Translations under genes and position numbers: made by a program
DNA from: GWB2-37-7 sp942492835
Lineage (GTDB): Bacteria > Bacillota > Clostridia > Lutisporales > Lutisporaceae
Direction of reading: 5' to 3'
Assembly (NCBI GenBank): GCA_942492835.1
Contig: OW818645.1
Location: 1 to 64,000, forward strand
DNA: 64,000 nucleotides
Notes under the pieces: generated by a model
Told to the model about the DNA's origin: nothing
Seen by the model: the letters and a program-made list of their open reading frames with translations, nothing else
Database searches by the model: none
In this document: positions 9,582 through 19,525 of the stretch, in pieces
Layout: the number at the start of each line of letters is the position of its first letter
Position numbering within the stretch: position 1 is the first letter of the stretch

Positions 9582-9606
9582 ATGAGTGTAATCAAATACA
9601 TGAATA
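9581..9606. promoter_or_regulatory. Candidate ArsR operator
   Basis: An imperfect inverted repeat, TATGAGTGTA then six bases then TACATGAATA (7 of 10 positions pair), begins at the last base of the -10 element and covers the predicted start of transcription. Binding of ArsR here would block the promoter. ArsR-family repressors commonly use such short dyads in their own promoters; assignment of this one is inference. Confidence 0.5.
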
Positions 9607-9624
9607 TAAGGAGACGAAAAATTA

Positions 9625-9996
9625 TTGGATATTGAAATATATAAAGCATTATCAGATGAGAATCGGTTAAGAATATTAAACATATTAATGCAGAAAGAGC
9701 TTTGCGTCTGTGAAATAGAATTAGTGCTGAACATGAGTCAATCAAATGTATCGAGACATTTAAATAAATTAAAAAATGCTAAAATTGTTATATGCAAGAA
9801 AGATTCGCAATGGAATTACTATGCTATTAATGATAAATTTATTGAAGATAGCAATTATTTATATGAGCATCTTAAAAATAAATTTAGCGCAGATGAGGAT
9901 CTACTGAAGGATATGTATAAATTGAGTTCTTTAAAAGAACAACATGAAATTTGTAATGAAGTTAAGGATAATAAGTTTATTAAAAAAAATATATGA
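9625..9996 (+). CDS. arsR: ArsR-family arsenite-responsive repressor
   Basis: This 123-residue winged-helix protein starts at TTG 9625, with AAGGAG at 9608-9613. The N-terminal ALSDENRLRILNIL is typical of ArsR. ELCVCE (Cys27 and Cys29) is the arsenite-binding motif of the ArsR type, placed ahead of the recognition helix region MSQSNVSRHLNKLKNA. Known members repress the ars operon and release DNA when As(III) or Sb(III) binds the cysteines. The C-terminal tail of about 35 residues is Lys- and Glu-rich and has no third sensor cysteine in the usual place, apart from one Cys near residue 112. It precedes acr3 by 155 bp and is probably cotranscribed with it from the promoter at 9553. Confidence 0.93.
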   Translation: MDIEIYKALSDENRLRILNILMQKELCVCEIELVLNMSQSNVSRHLNKLKNAKIVICKKDSQWNYYAINDKFIEDSNYLYEHLKNKFSADEDLLKDMYKLSSLKEQHEICNEVKDNKFIKKNI

Positions 9997-10151
9997 ATTT
10001 AATTTTATATCATATATTCACATATTCAAATATAGTCATATATAATATTAAAAGAAAGGAGTATAAATATCATATATGAAATAGCTGACAAGTAAAACAG
10101 CGATAATAATAATTAGAGATTTTGAAACTATACAGAATTGGAGGAAAAGTT

Positions 10152-11201
10152 ATGAGCAAAGAAAAATTACAGGGGATTGGTTTTTTCGAGAAGTATTTAA
10201 CGATTTGGGTGCTTCTCTGTATGGCAGCAGGAATTTTAATTGGAAAGTTCTTTCCAGAAATTCCTGCAGTTCTAGAAAAGTTTGAGATTGCAGGTGAAAG
10301 CATTCCTATTGCAGTCCTTATTTGGATTATGATTTATCCAATGATGATGAAGATTGATTTCCAATCTATCAAGAATGTTGGGAAACATCCACAGGGTATA
10401 ATTATATCCAGTGCAACTAGTTGGCTGATCAAACCATTTCTTATGTTTGGTCTTGCATCGTTTTTCTTTTATGTAGTCTTTAAGGCTTTTATCCCTGCTG
10501 ATTTAGCACAAAACTTTGTTACTGGTGCGGTGCTGTTAGGTGCAGCTCCTTGTACAGCAATGGTATTTGTTTGGAGCACCCTGACAAAAGGAGATCCTGC
10601 ACATACCCTTGTACAGGTATCAGTAAATGACTTACTTATTATTATTTTTTTTGTACCAATAGTTTCGTTTTTGCTTGGTGTTAACAATGTTCAGATTCCG
10701 TGGTTTACACTTATAACTGCTATCGTACTATTTATTGTTGTTCCTCTGATTGCTGGTGTTCTTACACGAGTTTTGATGATAAAGAAAAGAGGCGTGGAAT
10801 ACTTTAATGAAAAATTTGTTTCGAAGTTTGACAATGTTACAACCGTTGGTTTACTTTTGACGTTAGTAATCATCTTTACGTTTCAAGGAGATATGATTTT
10901 AGATCACCCGCTTTATGTTCTTTTGATTGCAGTGCCGCTTATCTTGCAGAATGTTCTTACGGCATCCTTTGGATATTATATGTGCAAATTGTTTAAACAA
11001 CCTCATAATATAGCTGCGCCTGCCGCTCTCATTGGTGCTTCAGACTTTTTTGAACTATCAGTAGCGGTAGCAATTTCAATTTTTGGTGCGGACTCGCCAG
11101 TGGTATTAGCATGTACGGTTGGAGTGCTTACAGAGGTTCCAGTTATGCTTATGCTTGTCAAATTTATAAATAAAACAAAACATTGGTTTCCTAAGGAATA
11201 G
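10152..11201 (+). CDS. acr3: Acr3-family arsenite efflux permease
   Basis: This 349-residue membrane protein exports arsenite and probably antimonite. About ten hydrophobic segments are visible. The family motif GAAPCTAMVFVWS carries the conserved Cys (residue 134), and VLTEVPVML near the C-terminus carries the conserved Glu; both residues are known to be needed in characterised Acr3 proteins. The frame opens earlier at a TTG (10122), but ATG 10152 is chosen because GGAGG (10140-10144) precedes it at seven bases and the next residues MSKEKLQGIGFFEKYLTIWV match the family. It follows arsR by 155 bp; that gap holds another GGAG at about 10057 without a usable ORF, possibly the trace of a lost small gene. 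Confidence 0.95.
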   Translation: MSKEKLQGIGFFEKYLTIWVLLCMAAGILIGKFFPEIPAVLEKFEIAGESIPIAVLIWIMIYPMMMKIDFQSIKNVGKHPQGIIISSATSWLIKPFLMFGLASFFFYVVFKAFIPADLAQNFVTGAVLLGAAPCTAMVFVWSTLTKGDPAHTLVQVSVNDLLIIIFFVPIVSFLLGVNNVQIPWFTLITAIVLFIVVPLIAGVLTRVLMIKKRGVEYFNEKFVSKFDNVTTVGLLLTLVIIFTFQGDMILDHPLYVLLIAVPLILQNVLTASFGYYMCKLFKQPHNIAAPAALIGASDFFELSVAVAISIFGADSPVVLACTVGVLTEVPVMLMLVKFINKTKHWFPKE

Positions 11202-11413
11202 TTGAATTATGGCATTAAGTAAAACGGAACAGATTTAATTTATGAAAGAGATTATGCTTGAGAGTCTAATAAACCATGATAGGAAGGCGGGCAGTTACAT
11301 CAAAGCTGCCTGTATGGACTTATTTCGAAATGTATTCACCTTACATATTTTACGACACCCTATATTTAAGAGGCGGTCTAGATGCGTGTGGAGTACTGTT
11401 CATTAGTAGTTAT

Positions 11414-11456
11414 AAAAGGAGTTGATCTAACATAATTTTGGATCTACTCCTTTTTT
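11414..11456 (+). terminator. Hairpin terminator downstream of acr3
   Basis: AAAAGGAGT pairs with ACTCCTTTT, extended after one mismatch by GATC/GATC, and is followed by six T (11451-11456). It would end the arsR-acr3 transcript about 210 bases after the acr3 stop codon. Confidence 0.78.
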
Positions 11457-11740
11457 GCTTGTTTATGCATGGACTATCACGTCGAATACAGGAGATTTAA
11501 TATGAGTAAAAGGGAGTGTTTAGAATAACTCAAGCGCTGACTCTGCGTTACTTAGGGATTCTCTAGAGAGTTTATTTTTCTGGTTATAATAAAAAAGAAA
11601 ATGAAGGAGAGTCGAAAAATAGCGAAATTAGCAGGTTTTTATGGTAAAAAATTCGAAATCATTAATTATTTGAAAGGAATTTGATACAAATACAGTTTGT
11701 ATTAAAAGCAATATTTACATAAAGTTTATTGTTTGTAATG

Positions 11741-11769
11741 TTGAATTAACTAAAATTTATAGGTATAAT
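11741..11769 (+). promoter_or_regulatory. Likely sigma-A promoter of the NRPS-2 to NRPS-5 operon
   Basis: TTGAAT (11741-11746), a 17-bp spacer and a perfect TATAAT (11764-11769) lie 277 bp upstream of the NRPS-2 start. It is the best match in the region. Transcription from it would produce a 5' leader of about 270 bases. Confidence 0.65.
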
Positions 11770-12045
11770 TTATTAATAGGAGAATTATATTGCATACTTT
11801 TACTAACCCAGACATTATTATAAAATTATAGTTATTCAGTTATCAGATTATGAGGCTATTTAAAGGTTTCATAGCATCAATAATAACATTTCTCAATGTA
11901 TTTATAGTTAAGGATATATCTTAAACAAAATATTTCATATATAATTTCTACAAATTTCATCATTATCTTGATGTACATATTATTTCAACTTACAAAATTT
12001 ACATAATATACAGTTTTATCATAAAACAATGGGGGTAAATATACA

Positions 12046-15000
12046 GTGAATATGCAGAAACTGGATAAGCTAAACATTCAAGACATATTGGATTTAACGC
12101 CTATGCAAGAGGGAATGCTATTTCATTATCTGAGTAATTCTGAAAGTAAACAGTACTTAGAACAACTATGCCTAACACTTTGTGGGGAAATTGATGAAAA
12201 TATTATAAAAAAGGCTTGGAACCATGTTGCTAAAAATAATGAAATGTTAAGGACTATTTTTAAATGGGACAAGTTGGACAAGCCATTACAAATTATATTA
12301 AAGCAATATGATACTCCTTATGTTCAATACGATTTATCTAATATTAGTTCTACAGATAAAGCAATGCAGATAATGGATATAAGGAATAATGAACTAAATG
12401 AAAAAATAGATTTAAGCGAAAATTCTCTTAAAATAGCAATAGTTAAACTAGATAGCTCTAAATTTGAATTAGTTATAACATATCACCACATATTGTATGA
12501 TGGCTGGAGTAATGGAATACTTTTAAAGGAATTTATGCAATCCTGCAATAACTTATGTGCTAATAAACCTCTAAGCATAGTCAAAAAAAATAATTTTAAA
12601 GAATTCATAAAGCATTGCCAAAAGCAGGATAAAGCTAAGCAGGAGGCTTTTTGGATTGAGCATTTTAGTGATTATGATATAAAGTCAACTATTGGAGCAA
12701 AGACATCCTATAGTGAGGCTTGTTTAATAAGCAGTAAGATGAGTTATAAGTTTGGTGAAAAAATATCAGAGGATATATATGAGTTTTGCAAAAAACAAAA
12801 GACCACAGTAGCTGCATTGATATATACAGCCTGGGGTCTTTTGTTGCAAAAATATAATAATACAAATGATATAGTTTTTGGTACAACAGTATCTGGAAGA
12901 AATGCAGATATCGTAGGCATAGAAGATATGGTTGGGCTGTTTATTAACACTTTACCACTAAGAGTAAATAACACGGAAAATAATAACATTCAGAGCTTGC
13001 TTAAAATGGTTGATAACATTTTAAAGGAGAGAGAAGAGTATCAGAGTACTCCTTTGATAGATATAAAGTCATATAGTGAAATGGCTAGTAAGGAAGAATT
13101 ATTTGATACCTTGGTAGTAATTGAGAACTATCCATTAGATCAAGTGTTGATTAGCAGTGATAATCATATAAAAATTGAAGAATATTCTATGACAGAAATG
13201 ACAAATTACAAGCTAACTTTAGAGATAATTGATTTTAAAGACTTGGAGCTTCAATTAAGCTATGATGCTAGTATATTTGATGATAATGAAATAAATAGAA
13301 TGGCAAGGCACTTTGAAAATATAATATTAAATATTATTAAGAATTCAGTCTGTGATATTAGTCAAATTGACATGCTGACAAAAGAAGAAAGACAGCAAAT
13401 ACTAATAGACTTTAACAATACAAAAGCAGATTATCCAAAGGATAAGACAATACATAAGCTATTTGAAGAACAGGTAAAGAAGACTCCTGACAACATAGCA
13501 ATAGTGTTTGAGGATAAGATACTTACATATAGAGAGTTAAATGAAAGAGCCAATCAGCTTGCAAGGGTTCTAAGAGATAAGGGAGTAGTCCCTGATAGTA
13601 TAGTAGGAATAATGGTAGAAAGATCCATAGAGATGATAGTAGGTATAATAGGTATCTTAAAAGCTGGGGGAGCATATCTTCCAATAGATACAGAATACCC
13701 ACAGGATAGGATAGAGTATATAGCAGAGGATAGCAAATGCAGCTTGCTACTTACTCAAAAGAAGCTTATAGGGAAAGTACCTTCAAATATACAAGCCTTG
13801 ATATTAGAGGACGAGAGCCTCTATGTAGGCGATTGCAGCAATCCTAATTCAAGTGCAGGACCCAACAATCTAGCATATATTATATATACATCAGGATCAA
13901 CTGGTACACCAAAGGGTGTTATGCTTGAACATTTCGGAGTTGTGAATACACTACATGTACTAAAGGATAAATATCCTATTAAGGATAATGATGCATATTT
14001 ATTGAAGACATCATACACCTTCGATGTATCTGTATCAGAGATTTTTGGATGGTTTATGGGTGGCGGAAGACTTGTTATACTAAAGCATGGCGGAGAAAAA
14101 GAACCCATGGAAATATTCAGAACAGTGAGAAAATACCAAGTTACACACCTGAATTTTGTTCCTTCAATGCTTAGAATATTTGTACAGATACTTGAGGATA
14201 GCAGTGAAAAGCCAGATACTTTAAAATATGTTTTTTCCGCAGGAGAAGCTTTACCAATTGAACTAGCAGAGAGATTTAGATATATATTACCAAACATAAG
14301 TCTGGAAAACCTCTATGGACCGACTGAGACTACAATATATGCGACTAAGTATTCATTATCTGAACTGAACGATAATATGAGAATAGCAATAGGTAAACCT
14401 ATTGAAAATACAACAGCTTATATTGTAGATAGCAACGATAGACTTCAGCCTATAGCTGTAGTTGGAGAACTGTGTCTTGGTGGAGCAGGTTTGGCTAGAG
14501 GTTATCTAAATAGACCTGAATTAACAGCAGAAAAATTTGCAGACAATCCCTTTGAGCCAGGAACAAAAATGTATAAAACAGGAGACTTGGCAAGATGGTT
14601 ACCAGATGGAAATATTGAATTCTTAGGAAGAATAGATCATCAAGTAAAGATAAGGGGATATAGAATAGAGCTTGGAGAAATAGAGAATAAGCTTCTGAGC
14701 CATGAGGCAGTAAAAGATACAGTGGTAATAGCAAAAGATGATAATAATGGAAACAAGTATCTATGTGCATATATTGTAATGGATTATAAGCTTACCATAG
14801 CAGAATTAAGAGAGCATTTATTAAGAGATTTGCCAGACTATATGATACCTTCATACTTCATACAGCTAGAGAAGCTACCACTAACATCCAATGGAAAGGT
14901 GGACAGAAAGGCACTATCTGAGCTGGATTACAATATATCTACAGGAGTAGAATATGAAGCACCAAGAAATAGTACTGAAGAGAAACTGGTGGAAATATGG

Positions 15001-18000
15001 AGAGAGATACTTGGAGTAGATAAGATAGGTATAAATGATAACTTTTTTGAGTTGGGAGGACATTCGTTAAAGGCAACAAGCTTAGCTTCAAAGATACATA
15101 AAGTACTAAATGTAGAAGTGCCTCTAAGGGATATAATAACTTATCCAACAATAAAAGGAATATCAGAATATATTAAAGGCAGCGAAGAAAGCATATATGC
15201 TTCTATAGAGAAGGTAGAGGAAAAAGATTACTATGATATGTCATCAGCACAAAAGAGGATATATACACTACAGCAGCTTGAACATAACAATATCAGCTAT
15301 AACATGTCTAGAGTATTAGAGTTAGAGGGAGATTTAGATATTGAGCGCTTAAAAGGAGCTTTTGATAGATTAATACAGAGGCATGAAACTTTAAGAACAA
15401 GCTTTGAGGTAGTAGAAGATGTATTTGTACAGAAAGTAGATAACGAAGTAGAATTTGAGATAGAGCAATATAAAGTAGAATCGGAAGAAAAGATAAAAGA
15501 CATTGTAAAGAGTTTTATTAGGGCATTTGATTTGTCTAAAGCACCACTTATGAGAGTAGGGCTTGTTAAGGTGCACCCTAGTAAATATATACTTATGTTT
15601 GATATGCATCATATAATATCTGACGGAGTATCTACAGGAATACTTGTAGAGGAATTTTCAAGGATATATGCAGGAGACGAACTAAAACCATTAAGAATAC
15701 AATATAAGGACTTCTCAGAATGGCAGAATAAGCTGTTTAAATCAGAGAAGATAAAGGCACAGGAAGAGTATTGGCTTAAGCAATTTGAAGGAGAAATACC
15801 TGTATTAAACTTGACCACAGACTATCAAAGACCATCAGTGCAAAGCTTTGAAGGAGATACTATAAAGTTTGAGATAAATAAAGAGCTGACAAATAGATTA
15901 AGACAAATAGTCAAAACCACAGGAAGTACCATGTATATGGTATTACTAAGTACCTTTAATATACTATTATCAAAATATAGTAAACAAGAAGATATAGTAG
16001 TTGGAAGTCCTATAGCAGGAAGACCTCATGCAGATCTAGAGAATATCATGGGAATGTTTGTAAGTACCTTGGCAATGAGGAATTATCCAAGTGGAGAAAA
16101 GACCTATAAAGAGTTTCTCAGAGAAGTAAAGGAGAATGCATTAGGTGCATATGAAAATCAGGACTATCAGTTTGAAGAGCTGGTAGAGAAGCTAAATGTA
16201 GCAAGAGATTTCAGTAGAAATCCAGTTTTTGATGTAATGTTTGTACTACAAAATATGGATATAGGGGAATTAGAAATAGATAGTATTAAGATAAAGCCAT
16301 ATAAATCAGAGAATATGATATCCAAATTTGATATGACTTTGACAGCTATGGAAGTAGAAGATGGAATAAATTTAGAAATACAATACTGCACGAAGCTATT
16401 TAAAAAGGGCACAGTAGAGAAAATATTCAATCATTTACAGAAAATAATACAAGTAGTGACAGAAAATATAGATACTAAAATAGCGGAAGTAGATATACTG
16501 ACAGAAGAAGAAAGACAGCAAATACTAATAGATTTTAACAACACTAAAGCAGACTATCCAAAGGACAAGACAATACATCAGATATTTGAAGAACAGGTAG
16601 AACAAACTCCTAATAATATTGCTGTAGTATTTGAGGATAAGCGACTTACCTATAGAGAGCTAAATGAGAGAGCAAATCAGCTGGCTAGGAAGTTAAGAAG
16701 CAGGGGTATAGCTTCAGATAGTATAGTAGGGATAATGGTAGAACGCTCACCAGAGATGATAATAGGTATAATGGGTATCTTAAAGGCTGGCGGAGCATAT
16801 CTGCCCATAGACCCCAAATATCCCAAAGATAGAATAGAGTATATGCTACAGGATAGTGAGACAAGGATATTATTGACACAATCTTATTTATATAAGGGTA
16901 TGGCAAAAGATAGAGAAGTAATAGAATTGGACAATGAAGCTGCCTATCAAGGAGAAAAAGATAATCTGGATAGAGAAAATAAGTCTAATGAACTTGCATA
17001 TGTAATATATACCTCAGGTTCAACAGGAAAACCTAAGGGAGTAATGATAGAAAACAGAAGTGTAATAAACCTTGTATATACATTAAAAGATAAAGTTTAC
17101 CAAAACAGCACAAGCATAAATGTTGCACTAGTTGCACCATATGTATTTGATGCCTCGGTACAACAAATATTTCCGTCTTTACTATTGGGACAAAGCTTGT
17201 ATATAGTACCAGAAGATACAAGATATGATGGTAGAAAGCTTATCGATTATTATATCAAAAATAATATTGATATATCAGATGGTACGCCCAATCATATAAG
17301 GCTAATAACAGGAGCAGATAATAATAATCTGGATGCAATAAAAGTAAAGAAATTCATAATAGGTGGAGAAGCACTTAGTAATGATATAATAAATGGATTT
17401 AAAAGCAAGTTAATAAATGGTGACACTGAAATAATAAATGTATATGGGCCAACTGAATGCTGTGTGGATAGTACCTTCTATACGATAAATAAAAACAATG
17501 TTAACGATATAGTGACAATTGGAAAACCATTAAATAATTACAGAATATATATAGTAGACAAGCATTTTAAGCTCTGTCCTATAGGAGTACCAGGTGAGCT
17601 ATGTATATCTGGAGAAGGATTAGCAAGAGGCTATCTAAACAGATTGGAATTAACAGCAGAAAAGTTCGTAGACAATCCCTTTGAGCACGGAACTAGAATG
17701 TACAGAACAGGTGACTTAGCAAGATGGTTAACTGATGGGAATATTGAATTCTTAGATAGGATCGACCATCAAGTAAAGATAAGAGGCTATAGAATAGAGC
17801 TAGGAGAAATAGAAAACAAGCTTTTAAGCCATGAAGCGGTAAAAGAAACAGTGGTAATAGCAAGAGACGATAATAGTGGAAACAAGTATTTATGTGCATA
17901 TATTGTAATGGATTATAAACTTACAATAACAGAATTAAGAGAGCATCTATTAAGAACTTTGCCTGACTACATGATACCATCATATTTCATACAACTAGAG

Positions 18001-19509
18001 AAGCTACCTCTAACCTCAAATGGTAAGGTAGACAGAAAGGCACTGCCAGAGCCTGATTACAATATATATACAGGAGCAGAATATGAAGCACCAAGAAACA
18101 GCATTGAAGAGAAACTGGTGGAAATATGGGGAGAGATACTTGGAGTAAAGAAGATAGGTATAAATGATAATTTCTTTGAACTTGGAGGAGACTCCATAAA
18201 ATCAATACAAGTATCAGCAAGAATGCAGAAGTACCAGCTTATGCTAGAAGTAAAACATATTATGAAAAACCCAACAATAAAAGAACTATCAAGATACGTA
18301 GTAAGAAATATCAGAAAAGCAGAGCAAGGCTTAGTATCAGGTGAGATAGAACTGACACCAATACAAAGCTGGTTCTTTGAGAGAAGTTTTACAGATAAGC
18401 AACATTGGAATCAATCAGTAATGTTGTATAGGGAAGCTGGGTTCGATGAAGAAGCACTAATAAAGACTTTTGATAAGCTTGTGGAACATCATGATATATT
18501 AAGAAGCGTATATGAAGAAAAACAAGAAAATATAAGACAAATTAATAGATCAAAGGATGGTAAATTTTACACAATAGAAGTAATTGATTTAACACATATA
18601 GACAGCAAAGAGACTTTAGAAGAAAAAATAAAAGAAAAGGCAGATAACATTCAATGCAGTATTGATTTAAGCAATGGGCCATTGATAAAGCTGGGTTTGT
18701 TTAAGACAAATAATGGGGATCATTTGCTGATAGTAATACATCACCTTGTAGTAGACGGGGTATCCTGGAGAATAATATTTGAAGACTTAAACATAGCATA
18801 TAAACAAGTGATGAATGGTGAAAGAATAGTGCTTCAAGATAAGACTGATTCCTTTATGCTATGGAGTGAGGAATTACAAAAATATGCAAACTGTAGCAAG
18901 TTAATTAAAGAACTGCCTTACTGGAGAAAAATTGAAGAAAGTGACATACCAGCAATACCAAAGGATGGCAATATAAATAGCAACACATTAAAGGATACAA
19001 GAGCTTTATCAATAGATTTTACAGAGAAAGAAACAGACGAGTTGATAAAACAAGTAAACAGAGCATATGGAACAGAAATAAATGACATACTACTTACAGC
19101 ATTAGGCGCAACAATAAAGGAATGGTCAGGAAATGAAAAAGTAAAGATAGACCTTGAAGGACATGGAAGAGAACTCAAGCTTTCTAATGTTGACATATCA
19201 AGAACTGTAGGCTGGTTTACTTCATCATATCCTGTAGTAATAGATATGGCAGAAGTGGAAAACATAGGACATACAATAAAGAAAACGAAAGAAATGTTAA
19301 GGCATATACCAGATAAGGGAGTAGGCTATGGCATATTAAAATATCTTACAAGTCCTGAAAATAAAGAAGGAGTAAGCTTTGACAGAAATTCAGAAATAAG
19401 CTTTAACTATCTTGGACAATTTGACAGTGATATAAATACAGAAGTATTTAAAGCATCAAATATGCCATCAGGCAATAATGTAAGCATGAAAAGCGAAAAA
19501 AACTTATAG
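12046..19509 (+). CDS. Nonribosomal peptide synthetase NRPS-2 (C-A-PCP-C-A(Gln)-PCP-E'), 3' end cut by a frameshift
   Basis: The start is GTG 12046, because GGGGG (12031-12035) fits it better than the in-frame ATG at 12052. Of 2,487 residues: C domain (11-440, HHILYDGWS), A domain (470-965), PCP (980-1050, GGHSL), LCL-type C domain (1065-1490), A domain (1508-2005), PCP of the epimerase-associated type (2020-2090, FFELGGDSIKS), and an epimerisation domain (2098-2487) with HHLVVDGVSW, EGHGRE, RTVGWFT and FNYLGQ. The first A code reads DVSNFALIYK, which I cannot assign; the second reads DAQDIGVVDK, one residue from the Gln consensus. The E domain ends early at TAG 19507 because of an extra A in a run of seven; its last 50 or so residues lie in the next ORF. 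The first C domain of the operon may accept a starter acyl group or an upstream peptide. Confidence 0.95.
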   Translation: MNMQKLDKLNIQDILDLTPMQEGMLFHYLSNSESKQYLEQLCLTLCGEIDENIIKKAWNHVAKNNEMLRTIFKWDKLDKPLQIILKQYDTPYVQYDLSNISSTDKAMQIMDIRNNELNEKIDLSENSLKIAIVKLDSSKFELVITYHHILYDGWSNGILLKEFMQSCNNLCANKPLSIVKKNNFKEFIKHCQKQDKAKQEAFWIEHFSDYDIKSTIGAKTSYSEACLISSKMSYKFGEKISEDIYEFCKKQKTTVAALIYTAWGLLLQKYNNTNDIVFGTTVSGRNADIVGIEDMVGLFINTLPLRVNNTENNNIQSLLKMVDNILKEREEYQSTPLIDIKSYSEMASKEELFDTLVVIENYPLDQVLISSDNHIKIEEYSMTEMTNYKLTLEIIDFKDLELQLSYDASIFDDNEINRMARHFENIILNIIKNSVCDISQIDMLTKEERQQILIDFNNTKADYPKDKTIHKLFEEQVKKTPDNIAIVFEDKILTYRELNERANQLARVLRDKGVVPDSIVGIMVERSIEMIVGIIGILKAGGAYLPIDTEYPQDRIEYIAEDSKCSLLLTQKKLIGKVPSNIQALILEDESLYVGDCSNPNSSAGPNNLAYIIYTSGSTGTPKGVMLEHFGVVNTLHVLKDKYPIKDNDAYLLKTSYTFDVSVSEIFGWFMGGGRLVILKHGGEKEPMEIFRTVRKYQVTHLNFVPSMLRIFVQILEDSSEKPDTLKYVFSAGEALPIELAERFRYILPNISLENLYGPTETTIYATKYSLSELNDNMRIAIGKPIENTTAYIVDSNDRLQPIAVVGELCLGGAGLARGYLNRPELTAEKFADNPFEPGTKMYKTGDLARWLPDGNIEFLGRIDHQVKIRGYRIELGEIENKLLSHEAVKDTVVIAKDDNNGNKYLCAYIVMDYKLTIAELREHLLRDLPDYMIPSYFIQLEKLPLTSNGKVDRKALSELDYNISTGVEYEAPRNSTEEKLVEIWREILGVDKIGINDNFFELGGHSLKATSLASKIHKVLNVEVPLRDIITYPTIKGISEYIKGSEESIYASIEKVEEKDYYDMSSAQKRIYTLQQLEHNNISYNMSRVLELEGDLDIERLKGAFDRLIQRHETLRTSFEVVEDVFVQKVDNEVEFEIEQYKVESEEKIKDIVKSFIRAFDLSKAPLMRVGLVKVHPSKYILMFDMHHIISDGVSTGILVEEFSRIYAGDELKPLRIQYKDFSEWQNKLFKSEKIKAQEEYWLKQFEGEIPVLNLTTDYQRPSVQSFEGDTIKFEINKELTNRLRQIVKTTGSTMYMVLLSTFNILLSKYSKQEDIVVGSPIAGRPHADLENIMGMFVSTLAMRNYPSGEKTYKEFLREVKENALGAYENQDYQFEELVEKLNVARDFSRNPVFDVMFVLQNMDIGELEIDSIKIKPYKSENMISKFDMTLTAMEVEDGINLEIQYCTKLFKKGTVEKIFNHLQKIIQVVTENIDTKIAEVDILTEEERQQILIDFNNTKADYPKDKTIHQIFEEQVEQTPNNIAVVFEDKRLTYRELNERANQLARKLRSRGIASDSIVGIMVERSPEMIIGIMGILKAGGAYLPIDPKYPKDRIEYMLQDSETRILLTQSYLYKGMAKDREVIELDNEAAYQGEKDNLDRENKSNELAYVIYTSGSTGKPKGVMIENRSVINLVYTLKDKVYQNSTSINVALVAPYVFDASVQQIFPSLLLGQSLYIVPEDTRYDGRKLIDYYIKNNIDISDGTPNHIRLITGADNNNLDAIKVKKFIIGGEALSNDIINGFKSKLINGDTEIINVYGPTECCVDSTFYTINKNNVNDIVTIGKPLNNYRIYIVDKHFKLCPIGVPGELCISGEGLARGYLNRLELTAEKFVDNPFEHGTRMYRTGDLARWLTDGNIEFLDRIDHQVKIRGYRIELGEIENKLLSHEAVKETVVIARDDNSGNKYLCAYIVMDYKLTITELREHLLRTLPDYMIPSYFIQLEKLPLTSNGKVDRKALPEPDYNIYTGAEYEAPRNSIEEKLVEIWGEILGVKKIGINDNFFELGGDSIKSIQVSARMQKYQLMLEVKHIMKNPTIKELSRYVVRNIRKAEQGLVSGEIELTPIQSWFFERSFTDKQHWNQSVMLYREAGFDEEALIKTFDKLVEHHDILRSVYEEKQENIRQINRSKDGKFYTIEVIDLTHIDSKETLEEKIKEKADNIQCSIDLSNGPLIKLGLFKTNNGDHLLIVIHHLVVDGVSWRIIFEDLNIAYKQVMNGERIVLQDKTDSFMLWSEELQKYANCSKLIKELPYWRKIEESDIPAIPKDGNINSNTLKDTRALSIDFTEKETDELIKQVNRAYGTEINDILLTALGATIKEWSGNEKVKIDLEGHGRELKLSNVDISRTVGWFTSSYPVVIDMAEVENIGHTIKKTKEMLRHIPDKGVGYGILKYLTSPENKEGVSFDRNSEISFNYLGQFDSDINTEVFKASNMPSGNNVSMKSEKNL
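19496..19509 (+). other. Frameshift site joining NRPS-2 and NRPS-3
   Basis: The E domain sequence runs GAAAAAAAC with seven A (19496-19502) and meets TAG at 19507. The two homologous places in NRPS-4 (33531-33537 and 38091-38097) have six A and stay in frame. Removing one A restores reading into NRPS-3 in exactly the expected register (Thr-Tyr-Ser-Ile-Asp). The site is therefore a one-base homopolymer expansion, a sequencing error, or a slippage-controlled switch. Confidence 0.9.
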
Positions 19510-19525
19510 TATAGACATAAATGGA

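Larger units (their letters stand above)
11207..12045. other. Intergenic region between acr3 and NRPS-2
   Basis: This stretch of about 840 bp has no convincing gene. It contains a 54-codon ORF at 11242-11406 without a clear ribosome binding site, the terminator at 11414-11456, and a good promoter at 11741-11769. A 13-codon TTG-started ORF at 11790-11831 has TAGGAG at 11777-11782. The last 280 bases are a long, very AT-rich leader ahead of NRPS-2. I saw no riboswitch, T-box or transposon ends that I could support. Confidence 0.6.

Noticed and set aside
10122..10151. TTG at 10122 as the acr3 start
   Set aside because: The ATG at 10152 has GGAGG at ideal spacing and matches the family N-terminus.
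9997..10151. Possible small gene between arsR and acr3
   Set aside because: A GGAG is present, but the only nearby ATG is followed at once by a stop, so no product can be supported.
11242..11406. 54-codon ORF after acr3
   Set aside because: There is no clear ribosome binding site, no recognisable family, and it is followed by the acr3 terminator; kept only as a note in the intergenic entry.
12046..13370. First C domain of NRPS-2 as a definite lipid-loading starter domain
   Set aside because: The LTPMQEGMLFH opening is shared with D-specific C domains, and no acyl-CoA ligase or other lipid-loading gene is visible, so the type cannot be decided by eye.
19496..19503. A AAA AAC heptamer as a programmed -1 frameshift signal
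   Set aside because: It is in the right phase, but -1 reading gives ctt ata gta tag and stops; NRPS-3 needs a +1 shift or loss of one A.
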